Shown here: in pieces, positions 1 to 5,631 of the stretch
How the letters are laid out: each line of letters starts with the position of its first letter
How positions within the stretch are numbered: position 1 is the stretch's first letter
Assembly: GCA_946481025.1 (NCBI GenBank)
Contig: CAMLNA010000214.1
Location: 1 to 5,631, forward strand
Source: an uncultured Rivibacter sp.
GTDB lineage: Bacteria > Pseudomonadota > Gammaproteobacteria > Burkholderiales > Burkholderiaceae
DNA: 5,631 nt
Reading direction: 5' to 3'
Notes under the pieces: generated by a model
What the model saw: only the letters and a program-made list of their open reading frames with translations
Databases searched by the model: none
Told to the model about the DNA's origin: nothing
Program-made: the position numbers and the translations under genes

Positions 1-30
1 AGGGCCTGTTAACGCTATTGGGAGCCTCAC

Positions 31-131
31 GCTTGGGTCCCTGGGGGCGCAGGCCCAGGCGCTGCCGAGGCGGTGTGCTCACTGCACACAACGAGGCGGC
101 AACAACGGCATGCGCCCCCAGGGACCCAAGC
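31..131. repeat. Inverted repeat, first internal arm of the element
   Basis: Bases 31-51 and 111-131 are perfectly complementary over 21 bp, a very GC-rich stem starting GCTTGGGTCCC. The 59-base loop holds a smaller hairpin, GTGTGC (73-78) with GCACAC (84-89) around a five-base loop, and TGCCG (63-67) can pair with CGGCA (106-110). Base 31 can pair either in this arm or in the outer stem, so the junction is tight. Confidence 0.85.
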
Positions 132-138
132 CCTGCGG

Positions 139-238
139 GTGATCCCAGGAAACGGGCGCCCTCCGCGTTGCAAATGCTCAGCGGGGGAACAACCCCGCTT
201 CCGCTTTGCGCCTTGATGGCGCCCGTTTCCTGGGTCAC
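139..238. repeat. Inverted repeat, second internal arm of the element
   Basis: Bases 139-160 pair with 218-238 over 21 bp, with one unpaired T at 143. The loop contains a strong hairpin, GCGGGG (181-186) with CCCCGC (193-198) around GAACAA, and GCAAA (170-174) can pair with TTTGC (205-209) outside it. This arm abuts the outer stem at 238, which completes the three-way junction. Confidence 0.85.
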
Positions 239-256
239 GTGAGGCTCCAAATAGCG

Positions 257-1078
257 TTAACAGGCCCTAGCCAGTTGCCGGTTCAAGAGGTCGGTGATGA
301 GCATGGCGCCCGGTGCATGGGTGATGCAGAACTCGGGCCTCGCCTGGGCCAGCGCCGCCTGGGGCGTCACGCCGCAGGCCCAGAACACCGGCAGCTCGCC
401 CGGCAGCACCTCCACCGCATCGCCGTAGTCGGGCCGCGACAGGTCGGCGATGCCGATCTGCGCCGGGTCGCCGATGTGCACCGGCGCACCGTGCACATCG
501 GGGAAGCGCGAAGTGACCTGGATGGCGCGGATCGCGGCGGCCGCGGTCATCGGCCGCATGCTCACCACCATGGGTCCGCGAAAAGGCCCCGCCGGCTCGG
601 TGGCGATGCTGGTGCGGTACATCGCCACGTTCTTCTTCTGGTCGACGTGGCGCAGCGACAGGCCGGCGTCCATCAGCGCCTGCTCGAACGAGAACGAGCA
701 GCCGATCACGAAGGTGACGAGGTCGTCGCGCCACAGCCCGGTGATGTCGGTCGGCTGGTCCACCAGTTCGCCATGGCGCCACACGCGGTAACGAGGCACG
801 TCGGTGCGGATGTCGATGTCGGTGCCCAGGCCGGGCAGCATCGGGTCGCCCGGCTCGGACACGGCCAGCACCGGGCAGGGCTTCGGGTTGCGCTGGCAGT
901 AGCGCAGGAAGTAGCCCGCCAGGGCCTGGGGCAGGATCACCACGTTGCCCTGCACGTGATCGTCGGCCAGGCCGCTCGTGTGGGAGGTCCAGCGGCCGCT
1001 GCGGATGGCCCGCCGCACGTCCAACGCCTGCTCCAGGTCGTGCTCGTCCAGCAGCGAGTGTTCGCTCGATGCACCCAT
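257..1078 (-). CDS. UPF0317 / DUF1445 family putative hydro-lyase (YcsI-like)
   Basis: A 273-residue cytoplasmic protein, close to the usual size of this family, with no signal peptide or membrane segment. Family hallmarks are in order: GNVVILP (44-50), the Cys-containing GCSFSFE (126-132), MYRT (153-156), [10 protein letters not shown] (168-177), [11 protein letters not shown] (195-205), [11 protein letters not shown] (212-222), FWACGVTPQ (232-240) and THAPG (253-257). The family is annotated as putative hydro-lyase. Related domains occur in mammalian D-glutamate cyclase (beside the catalytic domain) and next to 5-oxoprolinase genes in Bacillus (ycsI), but a reaction for the stand-alone protein is not settled to my knowledge. 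The frame is open to 1171, but I chose the ATG at 1078 because GGAG (1085-1088) sits six bases upstream and the family begins near here. It lies 109 bp downstream of the LysR gene on the same strand. The last three codons (Arg-Ala-Cys) and the TAA come from the inverted repeat of the neighbouring element, so the native C-terminus has probably been replaced. Confidence 0.93.
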   Translation of the reverse strand: MGASSEHSLLDEHDLEQALDVRRAIRSGRWTSHTSGLADDHVQGNVVILPQALAGYFLRYCQRNPKPCPVLAVSEPGDPMLPGLGTDIDIRTDVPRYRVWRHGELVDQPTDITGLWRDDLVTFVIGCSFSFEQALMDAGLSLRHVDQKKNVAMYRTSIATEPAGPFRGPMVVSMRPMTAAAAIRAIQVTSRFPDVHGAPVHIGDPAQIGIADLSRPDYGDAVEVLPGELPVFWACGVTPQAALAQARPEFCITHAPGAMLITDLLNRQLARAC

Positions 1079-1084
1079 CGACGT

Positions 1085-1088
1085 CTCC
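1085..1088 (-). promoter_or_regulatory. Ribosome binding site deciding the UPF0317 start
   Basis: On the minus strand GGAG lies six bases before the ATG at 1078. No comparable site precedes the longer reading from 1171, and the extra 31 residues it would add (Arg/Pro-rich) are unlike the family. Confidence 0.75.
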
Positions 1089-1108
1089 GGTTGTCTCTGT
1101 CGTTGTAT

Positions 1109-1130
1109 GCCTGTTGCCGCAGGAACAGGC
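1109..1130. promoter_or_regulatory. Perfect 7-bp inverted repeat upstream of the UPF0317 gene
   Basis: GCCTGTT and AACAGGC flank an eight-base spacer. The dyad ends 30 bases before the UPF0317 start codon and would fall just downstream of the transcription start predicted from the promoter at 1143-1171. It could be a repressor operator or a hairpin in the leader. It is not followed by a T-run, so a terminator is unlikely. Confidence 0.4.
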
Positions 1131-1142
1131 GCGATGGGGCAA

Positions 1143-1171
1143 ATTCTGGTAGGCGGCCAGCGCGGCCGCAA
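1143..1171 (-). promoter_or_regulatory. Possible sigma-70 promoter for the UPF0317 gene
   Basis: On the minus strand TTGCGG (1171-1166) and CAGAAT (1148-1143) are separated by 17 bases. They match the -35 consensus at 3 of 6 and the -10 consensus at 4 of 6. The site falls in the 109-bp gap after the LysR stop codon, which suggests the hydro-lyase gene can be transcribed separately from the genes upstream. The boxes are weak, as expected for an activated promoter. Confidence 0.35.
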
Positions 1172-1174
1172 ACA

Positions 1175-1189
1175 GATAGTTTTTCTATC
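1175..1189. promoter_or_regulatory. GATAG-N5-CTATC dyad, possible activator site
   Basis: A perfect 5-bp dyad around five T bases (A bases on the minus strand) overlaps the LysR stop codon and lies directly upstream of the putative -35 box at 1171-1166. Its centre is about 46 bases before the predicted transcription start, a usual place for an activator. LysR proteins often bind short AT-rich dyads, but the arm spacing is not the textbook T-N11-A, so assignment to the adjacent LysR protein is a guess. It could also form a weak hairpin at the end of the LysR transcript. Confidence 0.35.
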
Positions 1190-2108
1190 AGTTCATCGAT
1201 TTTTTCGATGCACGCTTCTGGCGCGGCACCGGTGCACCAACAAAGGCGAACACCGCCTCGACCACGCTGCGCACCACGCCAGAGGCCGGGTCGTCACGGT
1301 AGCTCGCATGCACCGGCAGCGGGGCCAGCGGCACCTCGCTCTTGAGCGTGCGCAGCGGCAGCCGCTGCGACAGCCGCTCCACCGCCGCCTGCGGCAGCGT
1401 GGCCACGCCGAAGCCGCCTTCCACCAGCTGCACCATCGCCGAGATCGACGAGATGGTGTGCACCCGCTTGAGCTCATGCCCGCCCTGGCGGAACAGGTCG
1501 AGCAGGGCCACGTGCGGCTGCGAGCCGCGCTGGAAGGTGAGCAGGTCGATCTGCGACAGGTCGGACAGCGTGTACCAGCGCTTGCGGTGCAGGTCGTCGT
1601 GACCCACGAACACCATCTCCATGGGCGGCAGCGCCAGCGTGCGCACACCTTCGCCGGAAGAAGGCAGCGCCGCGAACGCGATGTCGAGCGCCCCGCGCCG
1701 CAGCTGCTCCACCAGGATGGGCGTGGTCTCCACGGTGAGCTGCAGCTCGAACTCGGGGCTGCCGCGCCGCATGTGCTGCACCCATTCGGTGAGCCATGAA
1801 TGCACCACCGACTCGATGGCGCCGATGCGCAGCGAAACCGTCTGCGCCGCGCCCGCGCTGCCCATCTCCGACTTGATCTCGCGCTGCAGCTCCAGCAGGC
1901 GCTGTGCATAGGTGAAGAAACGCGCGCCGGCGACGGTGAGGCGGAACTGCTTGTCGCGCCGGTCGAGCAGCAGCACGCCGAGCTCGTCTTCGAGCGCCGA
2001 GATGCGGCTGGACATGGCCGACTGCGTGATGAAGAGCTTCTCGGCCGCGCGCGACACGCTTTTCAGCGACACGACCCAGTAGAAGGCTTCGACGAATCGG
2101 AGGTTCAT
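1188..2108 (-). CDS. LysR-family transcriptional regulator
   Basis: A 306-residue DNA-binding regulator of normal LysR length. The N-terminal winged helix-turn-helix covers about residues 1-60, with the recognition region [20 protein letters not shown] (17-36) followed by [13 protein letters not shown] (39-51). A linker helix runs at about 61-85. The periplasmic-binding-protein-like effector domain runs from about 92 to 295 and contains [14 protein letters not shown] (93-106), LDIAFAALP (141-149) and the late [15 protein letters not shown] (229-243). The basic tail RQKRASKK precedes the stop. The start fits the family pattern ([12 protein letters not shown]) and overlaps the stop of the upstream racemase-like gene as ATGA, with no clear ribosome site, so translation is probably coupled. 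Known family behaviour suggests it senses a small metabolite and controls the divergent TRAP operon, the UPF0317 gene, or its own operon. The effector is unknown. Confidence 0.96.
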   Translation of the reverse strand: MNLRFVEAFYWVVSLKSVSRAAEKLFITQSAMSSRISALEDELGVLLLDRRDKQFRLTVAGARFFTYAQRLLELQREIKSEMGSAGAAQTVSLRIGAIESVVHSWLTEWVQHMRRGSPEFELQLTVETTPILVEQLRRGALDIAFAALPSSGEGVRTLALPPMEMVFVGHDDLHRKRWYTLSDLSQIDLLTFQRGSQPHVALLDLFRQGGHELKRVHTISSISAMVQLVEGGFGVATLPQAAVERLSQRLPLRTLKSEVPLAPLPVHASYRDDPASGVVRSVVEAVFAFVGAPVPRQKRASKKSMN

Positions 2109-2809
2109 GGGTGCAGTGTGTCGTCAACCGCCCAGCGCAGCTGCGGGTGCTGCAGCAAGGACAAGGTGCGAAGGCCGGTGGCCTGCTCGACGTCCTGCGC
2201 ATAGGGCGGCATGTTGGTGCATTCGAACACCAGGGTGCGCAGCTCCGGCGCACGCGCCTTGAGCGCCTGCGCGGCGGCCACCACCTCGTCGCGCGCGATC
2301 GCAAGGTCCATCCGAGGGTCGTCGCCACGAATGCCGCGCACGAACTCGCTGCCCGCCGGCATGCCTTCGACCGGCACATCGGCCAGCCGCTCCTGCGGCA
2401 CGCCCGCGCAGCGCAGGTGCTCTGCGCCCAGGGAGGCCGCGTCGAAGGTCAGCACGCCGACCTGCTTTTCGGTCTTGAGCAGCTGCGGCAGCCACAGCAG
2501 CGCCGAACTCACCACCGGCACGTGCACGGCGGCCTGCAGCTCGGCCTGCAAGGCGACGAGAAAGCCGCAACTGGTGGTGATGGCAGCCACCCCTGCGGCC
2601 TGCAGCTCGCGCGCGGCCGAGACGAACCGCGCGGGCAGGCTGCTGGCACGCAGGCTGCTAACCGATGACACGACGTCGTTGGCAAAGGCGCCCGGCACGA
2701 CATGCAAGCGCACGGGGGCCGCAAAGGTGTCGGCGCTGCCGATGTCGCCGGGCGGCCTGGGGAAATGCGTGTCCAGCAGCAACACGCCCAGTGTCCGCCC
2801 GTCGTTCAT
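2105..2809 (-). CDS. Aspartate/glutamate (hydantoin) racemase superfamily protein
   Basis: A cytoplasmic enzyme of 234 residues. The N-terminus LGVLLLDTHFPRPPGDIG is typical of one branch of the Asp/Glu racemase superfamily. The two cysteines expected of the cofactor-independent two-base mechanism are present, in TTSCGF (Cys81) and FECTNMPPY (Cys197), so the protein is probably catalytically competent. The superfamily includes aspartate, glutamate and hydantoin racemases and maleate isomerases, and the sequence alone does not choose among them. Start choice: an ATG at 2827 would add six residues (MRAFPA). I prefer 2809 because relatives begin just before the LGVLLLDT strand and GAGGG (2821-2825) lies 11 bases upstream, while nothing convincing precedes 2827. 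Its stop overlaps the start of the LysR gene by ATGA, so the two form one transcript. It is transcribed divergently from dctP across a very short gap, which ties it to the transporter's substrate. Confidence 0.88.
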   Translation of the reverse strand: MNDGRTLGVLLLDTHFPRPPGDIGSADTFAAPVRLHVVPGAFANDVVSSVSSLRASSLPARFVSAARELQAAGVAAITTSCGFLVALQAELQAAVHVPVVSSALLWLPQLLKTEKQVGVLTFDAASLGAEHLRCAGVPQERLADVPVEGMPAGSEFVRGIRGDDPRMDLAIARDEVVAAAQALKARAPELRTLVFECTNMPPYAQDVEQATGLRTLSLLQHPQLRWAVDDTLHP

Positions 2810-2883
2810 TGCAGGAAAAGCCCTCATCGTTTGCCGCAGCGCCCAGGCTTATTCTCGTCCTTCGCTTTCTCATGGAGAACCCT
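2810..2883. promoter_or_regulatory. Compact divergent control region between racemase/lysR and the TRAP operon
   Basis: Only 74 bases (56 if the upstream racemase start is used) separate the two divergent starts, so both promoters must overlap. On the minus strand TTCTCC (2879-2874) and GAGAAT (2856-2851) are 17 bases apart and could form a weak promoter. On the plus strand TATTCT (2850-2855) is a possible -10 without a good -35, which would suit activation by a regulator. A dyad TTCTC-ATG-GAGAA (2867-2879) covers the dctP ribosome site. I find no copy of the GATAG dyad seen at 1175-1189. Confidence 0.4.
2874..2877 (+). promoter_or_regulatory. Ribosome binding site of dctP
   Basis: GGAG lies six bases before the ATG at 2884. 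It is inside the only competing nearby in-frame start, the ATG at 2872 (MENPMHQ), which would leave no upstream site. It therefore fixes the start at 2884 and puts the signal peptide at the true N-terminus. Confidence 0.8.
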
Positions 2884-3885
2884 ATGCACCAGAGGCTCAC
2901 GTTCACGCTGGCCGCCGCCACCCTGGCCGCCGGCGCGAACGCCCAGACCAAGTGGGACCTGCCCGCGGCCTATCCGGCCAACAACTTCCACACCGAAAAC
3001 CTCTCGCAGTTCGCGGCCGACGTCGACAAGGCCACCGGCGGCAAGCTCAGGATCACCGTGCATGCCAACGCATCGCTGTTCAAGGCGCCCGAGATCAAGC
3101 GCGCGGTGCAGGGCGGCCAGGCGCAGATCGGCGAGGTGCTGCTGGCCAACTTCGCCAACGAGAACCCGGTCTATGCGCTCGACGGCCTGCCCTTCCTGGC
3201 CAGCAGCTATGCCGATGCGAAGCGGCTGACCGAAGCCCAGCGCCCTGCCCTTCAGAAGCTGCTCGGCGCACAGGGCATGCGCATGCTGTTCACCGTGCCC
3301 TGGCCGCCGCAGGGCATCTACACCAAGAAGGAAATCAGCTCGGTGGCCGACATGCGCGGCATCAAGTGGCGCGCCTACAGCCCGGCCACCGCGAAGATCG
3401 CCGAGCTGATCGGCGCGCAACCGGTGACCATCCAGGCGGCCGAGCTGTCGCAGGCACTGGCCACCGGCGTCGTCGAGAGCTACATGTCCTCGGGCTCCAC
3501 CGGCTACGACTCCAAGACCTACGAGCACATCAAGTACTGGTACGACACCCAGGCCTGGCTGCCGAAGAACGCGGTGCTGGTGAACGAGAAGGCCTTTGCC
3601 GCCCTCGACAAGCCCACGCAGGATGCCGTGCTCAAGGCCGCGGCCGATGCCGAGGCGCGCGGCTGGAAGGTGAGCCAGGAGAAGAACGACTGGTACAAGA
3701 AGGCGCTCACGGAGAAGGGCATGAAGATCGTGGCGCCGCCGCCGAAGCTGGTGGCCGACCTGCAGCAGGTGGGCGGCATCATGCTGGCCGACTGGGAGAA
3801 GCAGGCGGGTCCCGAAGGCCAGTCCATCGTCGCGGCCTTCCGGCAGTCGGCCAAGGCCGGCACCGCTGCGCCCAAGAAGCCCTGA
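2884..3885 (+). CDS. dctP: TRAP transporter substrate-binding protein (DctP family)
   Basis: A 333-residue periplasmic solute receptor of usual family length. Residues 1-20 form a signal peptide: basic start MHQR, an Ala/Leu-rich core, and an Ala-x-Ala site GANA before QTKWDL. The mature part shows the DctP pattern: a lysine-rich strand GGKLRITVHANASLF (52-66), the hinge region FANENPVYALDGLPFL (90-105), and the segment GIKWRAYSPATAKIAELIGA (159-178). Arg163 in that segment is at the place of the conserved arginine that binds the substrate carboxylate. The segment is followed by VTIQAAELSQALATGVVES (181-199). The receptor should therefore capture a small carboxylic acid and hand it to DctQM. 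Some Bordetella DctP receptors of this general type bind pyroglutamate, but specificity cannot be read here. The stop overlaps the dctQ start (TGATG). The gene is transcribed divergently from the racemase/lysR pair, which suggests shared control. Confidence 0.96.
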   Translation: MHQRLTFTLAAATLAAGANAQTKWDLPAAYPANNFHTENLSQFAADVDKATGGKLRITVHANASLFKAPEIKRAVQGGQAQIGEVLLANFANENPVYALDGLPFLASSYADAKRLTEAQRPALQKLLGAQGMRMLFTVPWPPQGIYTKKEISSVADMRGIKWRAYSPATAKIAELIGAQPVTIQAAELSQALATGVVESYMSSGSTGYDSKTYEHIKYWYDTQAWLPKNAVLVNEKAFAALDKPTQDAVLKAAADAEARGWKVSQEKNDWYKKALTEKGMKIVAPPPKLVADLQQVGGIMLADWEKQAGPEGQSIVAAFRQSAKAGTAAPKKP

Positions 3886-4421
3886 TGCTGCGGCGCGCGC
3901 TCGACCGCCTGTTCGCCGCCGCGGGGCATGCCGCCGCGGCCTGCGTGCTGCTGATCTTCGTGTTGATGATCGCGCAGTCCGTCGGCCGCGGCGCCGGCTG
4001 GCGGGTGGGCGGCATCAACGACCTCGTGTCCTGGCTGTGCGCGGCTGCGGCCTTCCTGGCCATGGCCCATGCCTTCAAGCATGGCGACTTCGTGCGGGTG
4101 ACGCTGCTGCTCGAAAAGCTGGACGAAGGCCCGCGCCGTGCGCTCGAGACGGTCGCGCTGCTCATCGCCGCGGCCTCCACCGCCTACCTCGCCTGGTGGG
4201 CCGCGAGCTTCGCCTGGGACAGCTACGCCTTCAAGGAGATGGCAGGCGGCCTGGTGGTGATCCCGATCTGGATCCCGCAGCTGAGCTTCGTGGTCGGCGC
4301 CGTGCTGCTGCTGCTGGCGGTGCTCGACGAGCTGTGGCTGGTGCTCACCGGCCGCAAGCCCACCTACGTGCGGCTGGTTGAAGAACGCCACGCCCGCGGT
4401 GATTTTTCGGAAGACCTGTAG
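3885..4421 (+). CDS. dctQ: TRAP transporter small permease (DctQ family)
   Basis: A 178-residue inner-membrane protein with four hydrophobic segments at about residues 13-33, 47-64, 88-108 and 127-153, the usual DctQ topology. The loop and second helix carry the typical GGINDLVSWLCAAAAFLAMA (42-61) followed by HGDFVRVTLLLEKL (66-79). The C-terminal tail from about 155 is charged and cytoplasmic. It pairs with DctM to form the sodium-driven membrane unit that receives substrate from DctP. The ATG overlaps the dctP stop by one base and has no strong ribosome site of its own, so translation is probably coupled. The same frame is open far upstream inside dctP, but that part lacks any family pattern and is not coding. 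It ends with TAG directly before the dctM ATG. Confidence 0.93.
   Translation: MLRRALDRLFAAAGHAAAACVLLIFVLMIAQSVGRGAGWRVGGINDLVSWLCAAAAFLAMAHAFKHGDFVRVTLLLEKLDEGPRRALETVALLIAAASTAYLAWWAASFAWDSYAFKEMAGGLVVIPIWIPQLSFVVGAVLLLLAVLDELWLVLTGRKPTYVRLVEERHARGDFSEDL
4409..4413 (+). promoter_or_regulatory. Ribosome binding site of dctM
   Basis: GGAAG within the end of dctQ lies eight bases before the ATG at 4422, which directly follows the dctQ stop codon. It gives dctM its own initiation signal within the operon. Confidence 0.6.
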
Positions 4422-5631
4422 ATGAGCGTGCTTGCAATCGGCGGCCTGCTGCTGCTGGTGATGTTGCTGCTGCTTTCGGGCGGCGTATGGATCGCCATGA
4501 CGCTGGCGATCGTGGGCTGGGTCGGGCAGGCCTTCTTCACCAGCACCCAGCCGGGGGCGAACCTGTTCTCGGCTTTCTGGGAAAGCAATGCGAGCTGGGA
4601 GCTGGCGGCGCTGCCGCTGTTCATCTGGATGGGCGAGATCCTGTTCCGAACGCGGCTTTCCGAGCAGATGTTCGAGGGGCTCTCGCCCTGGCTGAACAAG
4701 GTGCCCGGGCGACTCATGCACACCACCATCCTGGGCTGCGGCATCTTCGGCTCGGTGTCCGGCTCTTCTGCCGCCACCTGCGCCACCATCGGCAAGGTGG
4801 CCCTGCCGGAGCTGAAGAAGCGCGGCTACGACGAGAAGCTCGCGCTCGGTTCGCTGGCCACCGCCGGCACGCTGGGCATCCTCATTCCGCCGTCGATCAC
4901 GATGGTGGTGTATGCCGTGGCGGCCGACGCGTCGATCATCCGCATCTTCCTGGCCGGCTTCCTGCCCGGCCTGCTGCTGATGCTGCTCTTCTCCGGCTAC
5001 ATCGCCTGGTGGAGCCTCGCCAACCCGCAGCGCGTGCCGCCGGCCGAGGCGCCGACCCGCCTGGCCGAGAAGCTGCGGCGCTCGGGCAGCCTCATTCCCT
5101 GCGGAGCGCTGATCGTGTTCATCGTGTGGGTGCTGGTGGCCGGCTGGGCCACGGCCACCGAATGCGCTGCCTACGGCGTGCTGGGCTCGCTGCTCATCGC
5201 GGCCGTCAGCCGCAACCTCACCTGGCGCAACTTCTGGGAAGGCCTGCAAAGCGCGACCCGGGTGAGCTGCATGATCATGTTCATCCTGGCGGGGGCGGCC
5301 TTCCTCACCAAGACCATGGCCTTCACCGGCATCCCGCGCGAGCTGGCCGAGTGGGTCAACGGCCTGCAGCTGAGCCCCTATGCCCTGATCGCCGCGCTGG
5401 TGCTGGTGTACCTCGTGCTCGGCACCGCGCTCGACGGCATCAGCATGATCGTGCTCACCTCGGCGGTGGTACTGCCGATGATCCAGAAGGCGGGCTTCGA
5501 CCTGGTGTGGTTCGGCATCTTCATCGTGCTGCTGGTCGAGATCGCCGAGGTCACGCCGCCGGTGGGCTTCAACCTCTTCGTGCTGCAGAACATGACCGGC
5601 AAGGACAGCAACACCATCGCCCGCGCCGCCA
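4422..5631 (+). CDS. dctM: TRAP transporter large permease (DctM family), 3' end outside the window
   Basis: 403 codons are visible and the frame is still open at the window end. The family is usually about 425-435 residues, so only the last helix or tail is missing. It is a polytopic inner-membrane protein and the main sodium/substrate channel of the TRAP system. Diagnostic segments are LPLFIWMGEIL (64-74), FGSVSGSSAATCATIGKVALPELKKRGYD (109-137, the family signature), LATAGTLGILIPPSI (145-159), AGFLPGLLL (178-186), ATECAAYGVLG (245-255, normally Thr-Glu followed by Ala, here Cys), LGTALDGISMIVLT (333-346) and EVTPPVGFNLFVLQ (376-389). The many Leu/Val/Ile runs fit about a dozen membrane spans. 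The ATG at 4422 abuts the dctQ stop and has a good ribosome site. No further gene of the operon can be seen. Confidence 0.97.
   Translation, partial: MSVLAIGGLLLLVMLLLLSGGVWIAMTLAIVGWVGQAFFTSTQPGANLFSAFWESNASWELAALPLFIWMGEILFRTRLSEQMFEGLSPWLNKVPGRLMHTTILGCGIFGSVSGSSAATCATIGKVALPELKKRGYDEKLALGSLATAGTLGILIPPSITMVVYAVAADASIIRIFLAGFLPGLLLMLLFSGYIAWWSLANPQRVPPAEAPTRLAEKLRRSGSLIPCGALIVFIVWVLVAGWATATECAAYGVLGSLLIAAVSRNLTWRNFWEGLQSATRVSCMIMFILAGAAFLTKTMAFTGIPRELAEWVNGLQLSPYALIAALVLVYLVLGTALDGISMIVLTSAVVLPMIQKAGFDLVWFGIFIVLLVEIAEVTPPVGFNLFVLQNMTGKDSNTIARAA

Larger units (their letters stand above)
1..268. mobile_element. MITE-like element with 31-bp terminal inverted repeats and cloverleaf folding
   Basis: Bases 1-31 are the reverse complement of 238-268 with a single mismatch (20 against 249), giving long terminal inverted repeats whose outer ends read AGGGCCTGTTAACGC. 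Between them lie two more near-perfect inverted repeats (31-51 with 111-131, and 139-160 with 218-238), so almost the whole unit can fold into a three-way junction. There is no credible protein: the 74-codon frame across it is Arg/Pro-rich and merely reads the repeat arms. The size, terminal repeats, lack of transposase and insertion against a gene end fit a non-autonomous mobile repeat moved in trans. The right end is followed by AG, so the junction reads CTAG. A target duplication cannot be tested because the window begins exactly at the left end. I do not recognise the family. A structured intergenic repeat or an ncRNA locus are alternatives. Confidence 0.72.

Noticed and set aside
139..238. 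Element hairpins as a rho-independent terminator for the minus-strand genes
   Set aside because: The stems are strong, but no T-run follows any of them on either strand. They might stabilise RNA ends, but an intrinsic terminator is not supported.
18..242. A 74-codon frame inside the element as a possible transposase remnant
   Set aside because: The frame reads through both arms of the inverted repeats and is Arg/Pro/Ala-rich without any catalytic motif.
1109..1130. The GCCTGTT heptamer of the dyad also occurs in the ends of the 268-bp element, hinting at an excision scar
   Set aside because: Seven bases are too few, and the flanking bases do not continue the element end sequence, so chance is the better explanation.
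206..1345. A 379-codon open frame on the plus strand
   Set aside because: It runs across the mobile element and antisense to the UPF0317 gene and the lysR end. It is Arg/His/Ala-rich with no recognisable domain.
2211..3884. Upstream extension of the dctQ frame, which stays open from 2211
   Set aside because: It overlaps the racemase antisense and dctP in another frame and shows no family pattern. Only the part from 3885 is coding.
3519..5249. A 576-codon open frame on the minus strand, opposite the TRAP operon
   Set aside because: It lies antisense to dctP, dctQ and dctM, which have clear family signatures. Its translation is a monotonous Gln/His/Arg/Gly-rich string with no domain, as expected from the complement of GC-rich coding DNA.

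Overview
The window is GC-rich, tightly packed bacterial DNA. Codon use is dominated by G/C third positions, genes overlap by 1-4 bases, and it carries a tripartite TRAP transporter next to a LysR regulator. This looks like a betaproteobacterium of the Burkholderiales, probably Comamonadaceae (Variovorax/Polaromonas-like). That placement is inferred from gene content and style, not from a database match.

Layout. Positions 1-268 hold a non-coding element with 31-bp terminal inverted repeats. Two further long hairpins fill its interior, so the whole unit can fold as a three-way junction. It looks like a MITE-type non-autonomous mobile repeat. Its right end runs into the 3' end of the first gene and supplies that gene's stop codon. 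Three genes follow on the minus strand. In transcription order they are an Asp/Glu racemase-superfamily enzyme (2105-2809), a LysR-type regulator overlapping it by ATGA (1188-2108), and a UPF0317/DUF1445 putative hydro-lyase (257-1078). The hydro-lyase has its own well-placed ribosome binding site and a plausible private promoter with two nearby inverted repeats. A short divergent control region (about 2810-2883) separates these from a plus-strand TRAP operon: dctP (2884-3885), dctQ (3885-4421) and dctM (4422 to beyond the window end).

How the genes may work together. The TRAP system would import a small carboxylate, the racemase-like enzyme and the UPF0317 protein would act on it or on a derivative, and the LysR protein would control one or both arms. 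UPF0317 genes are associated elsewhere with 5-oxoproline metabolism, and some betaproteobacterial DctP receptors bind pyroglutamate. The most specific hypothesis is therefore uptake and stereochemical handling of 5-oxoproline/D-glutamate-type compounds. This is an inference and the substrate cannot be read from the sequence.

The most unusual items are the cloverleaf element, its capture of a gene terminus, and the grouping of a racemase-like and a UPF0317 enzyme with a dedicated TRAP transporter. Nothing in the window proves a wholly new system.
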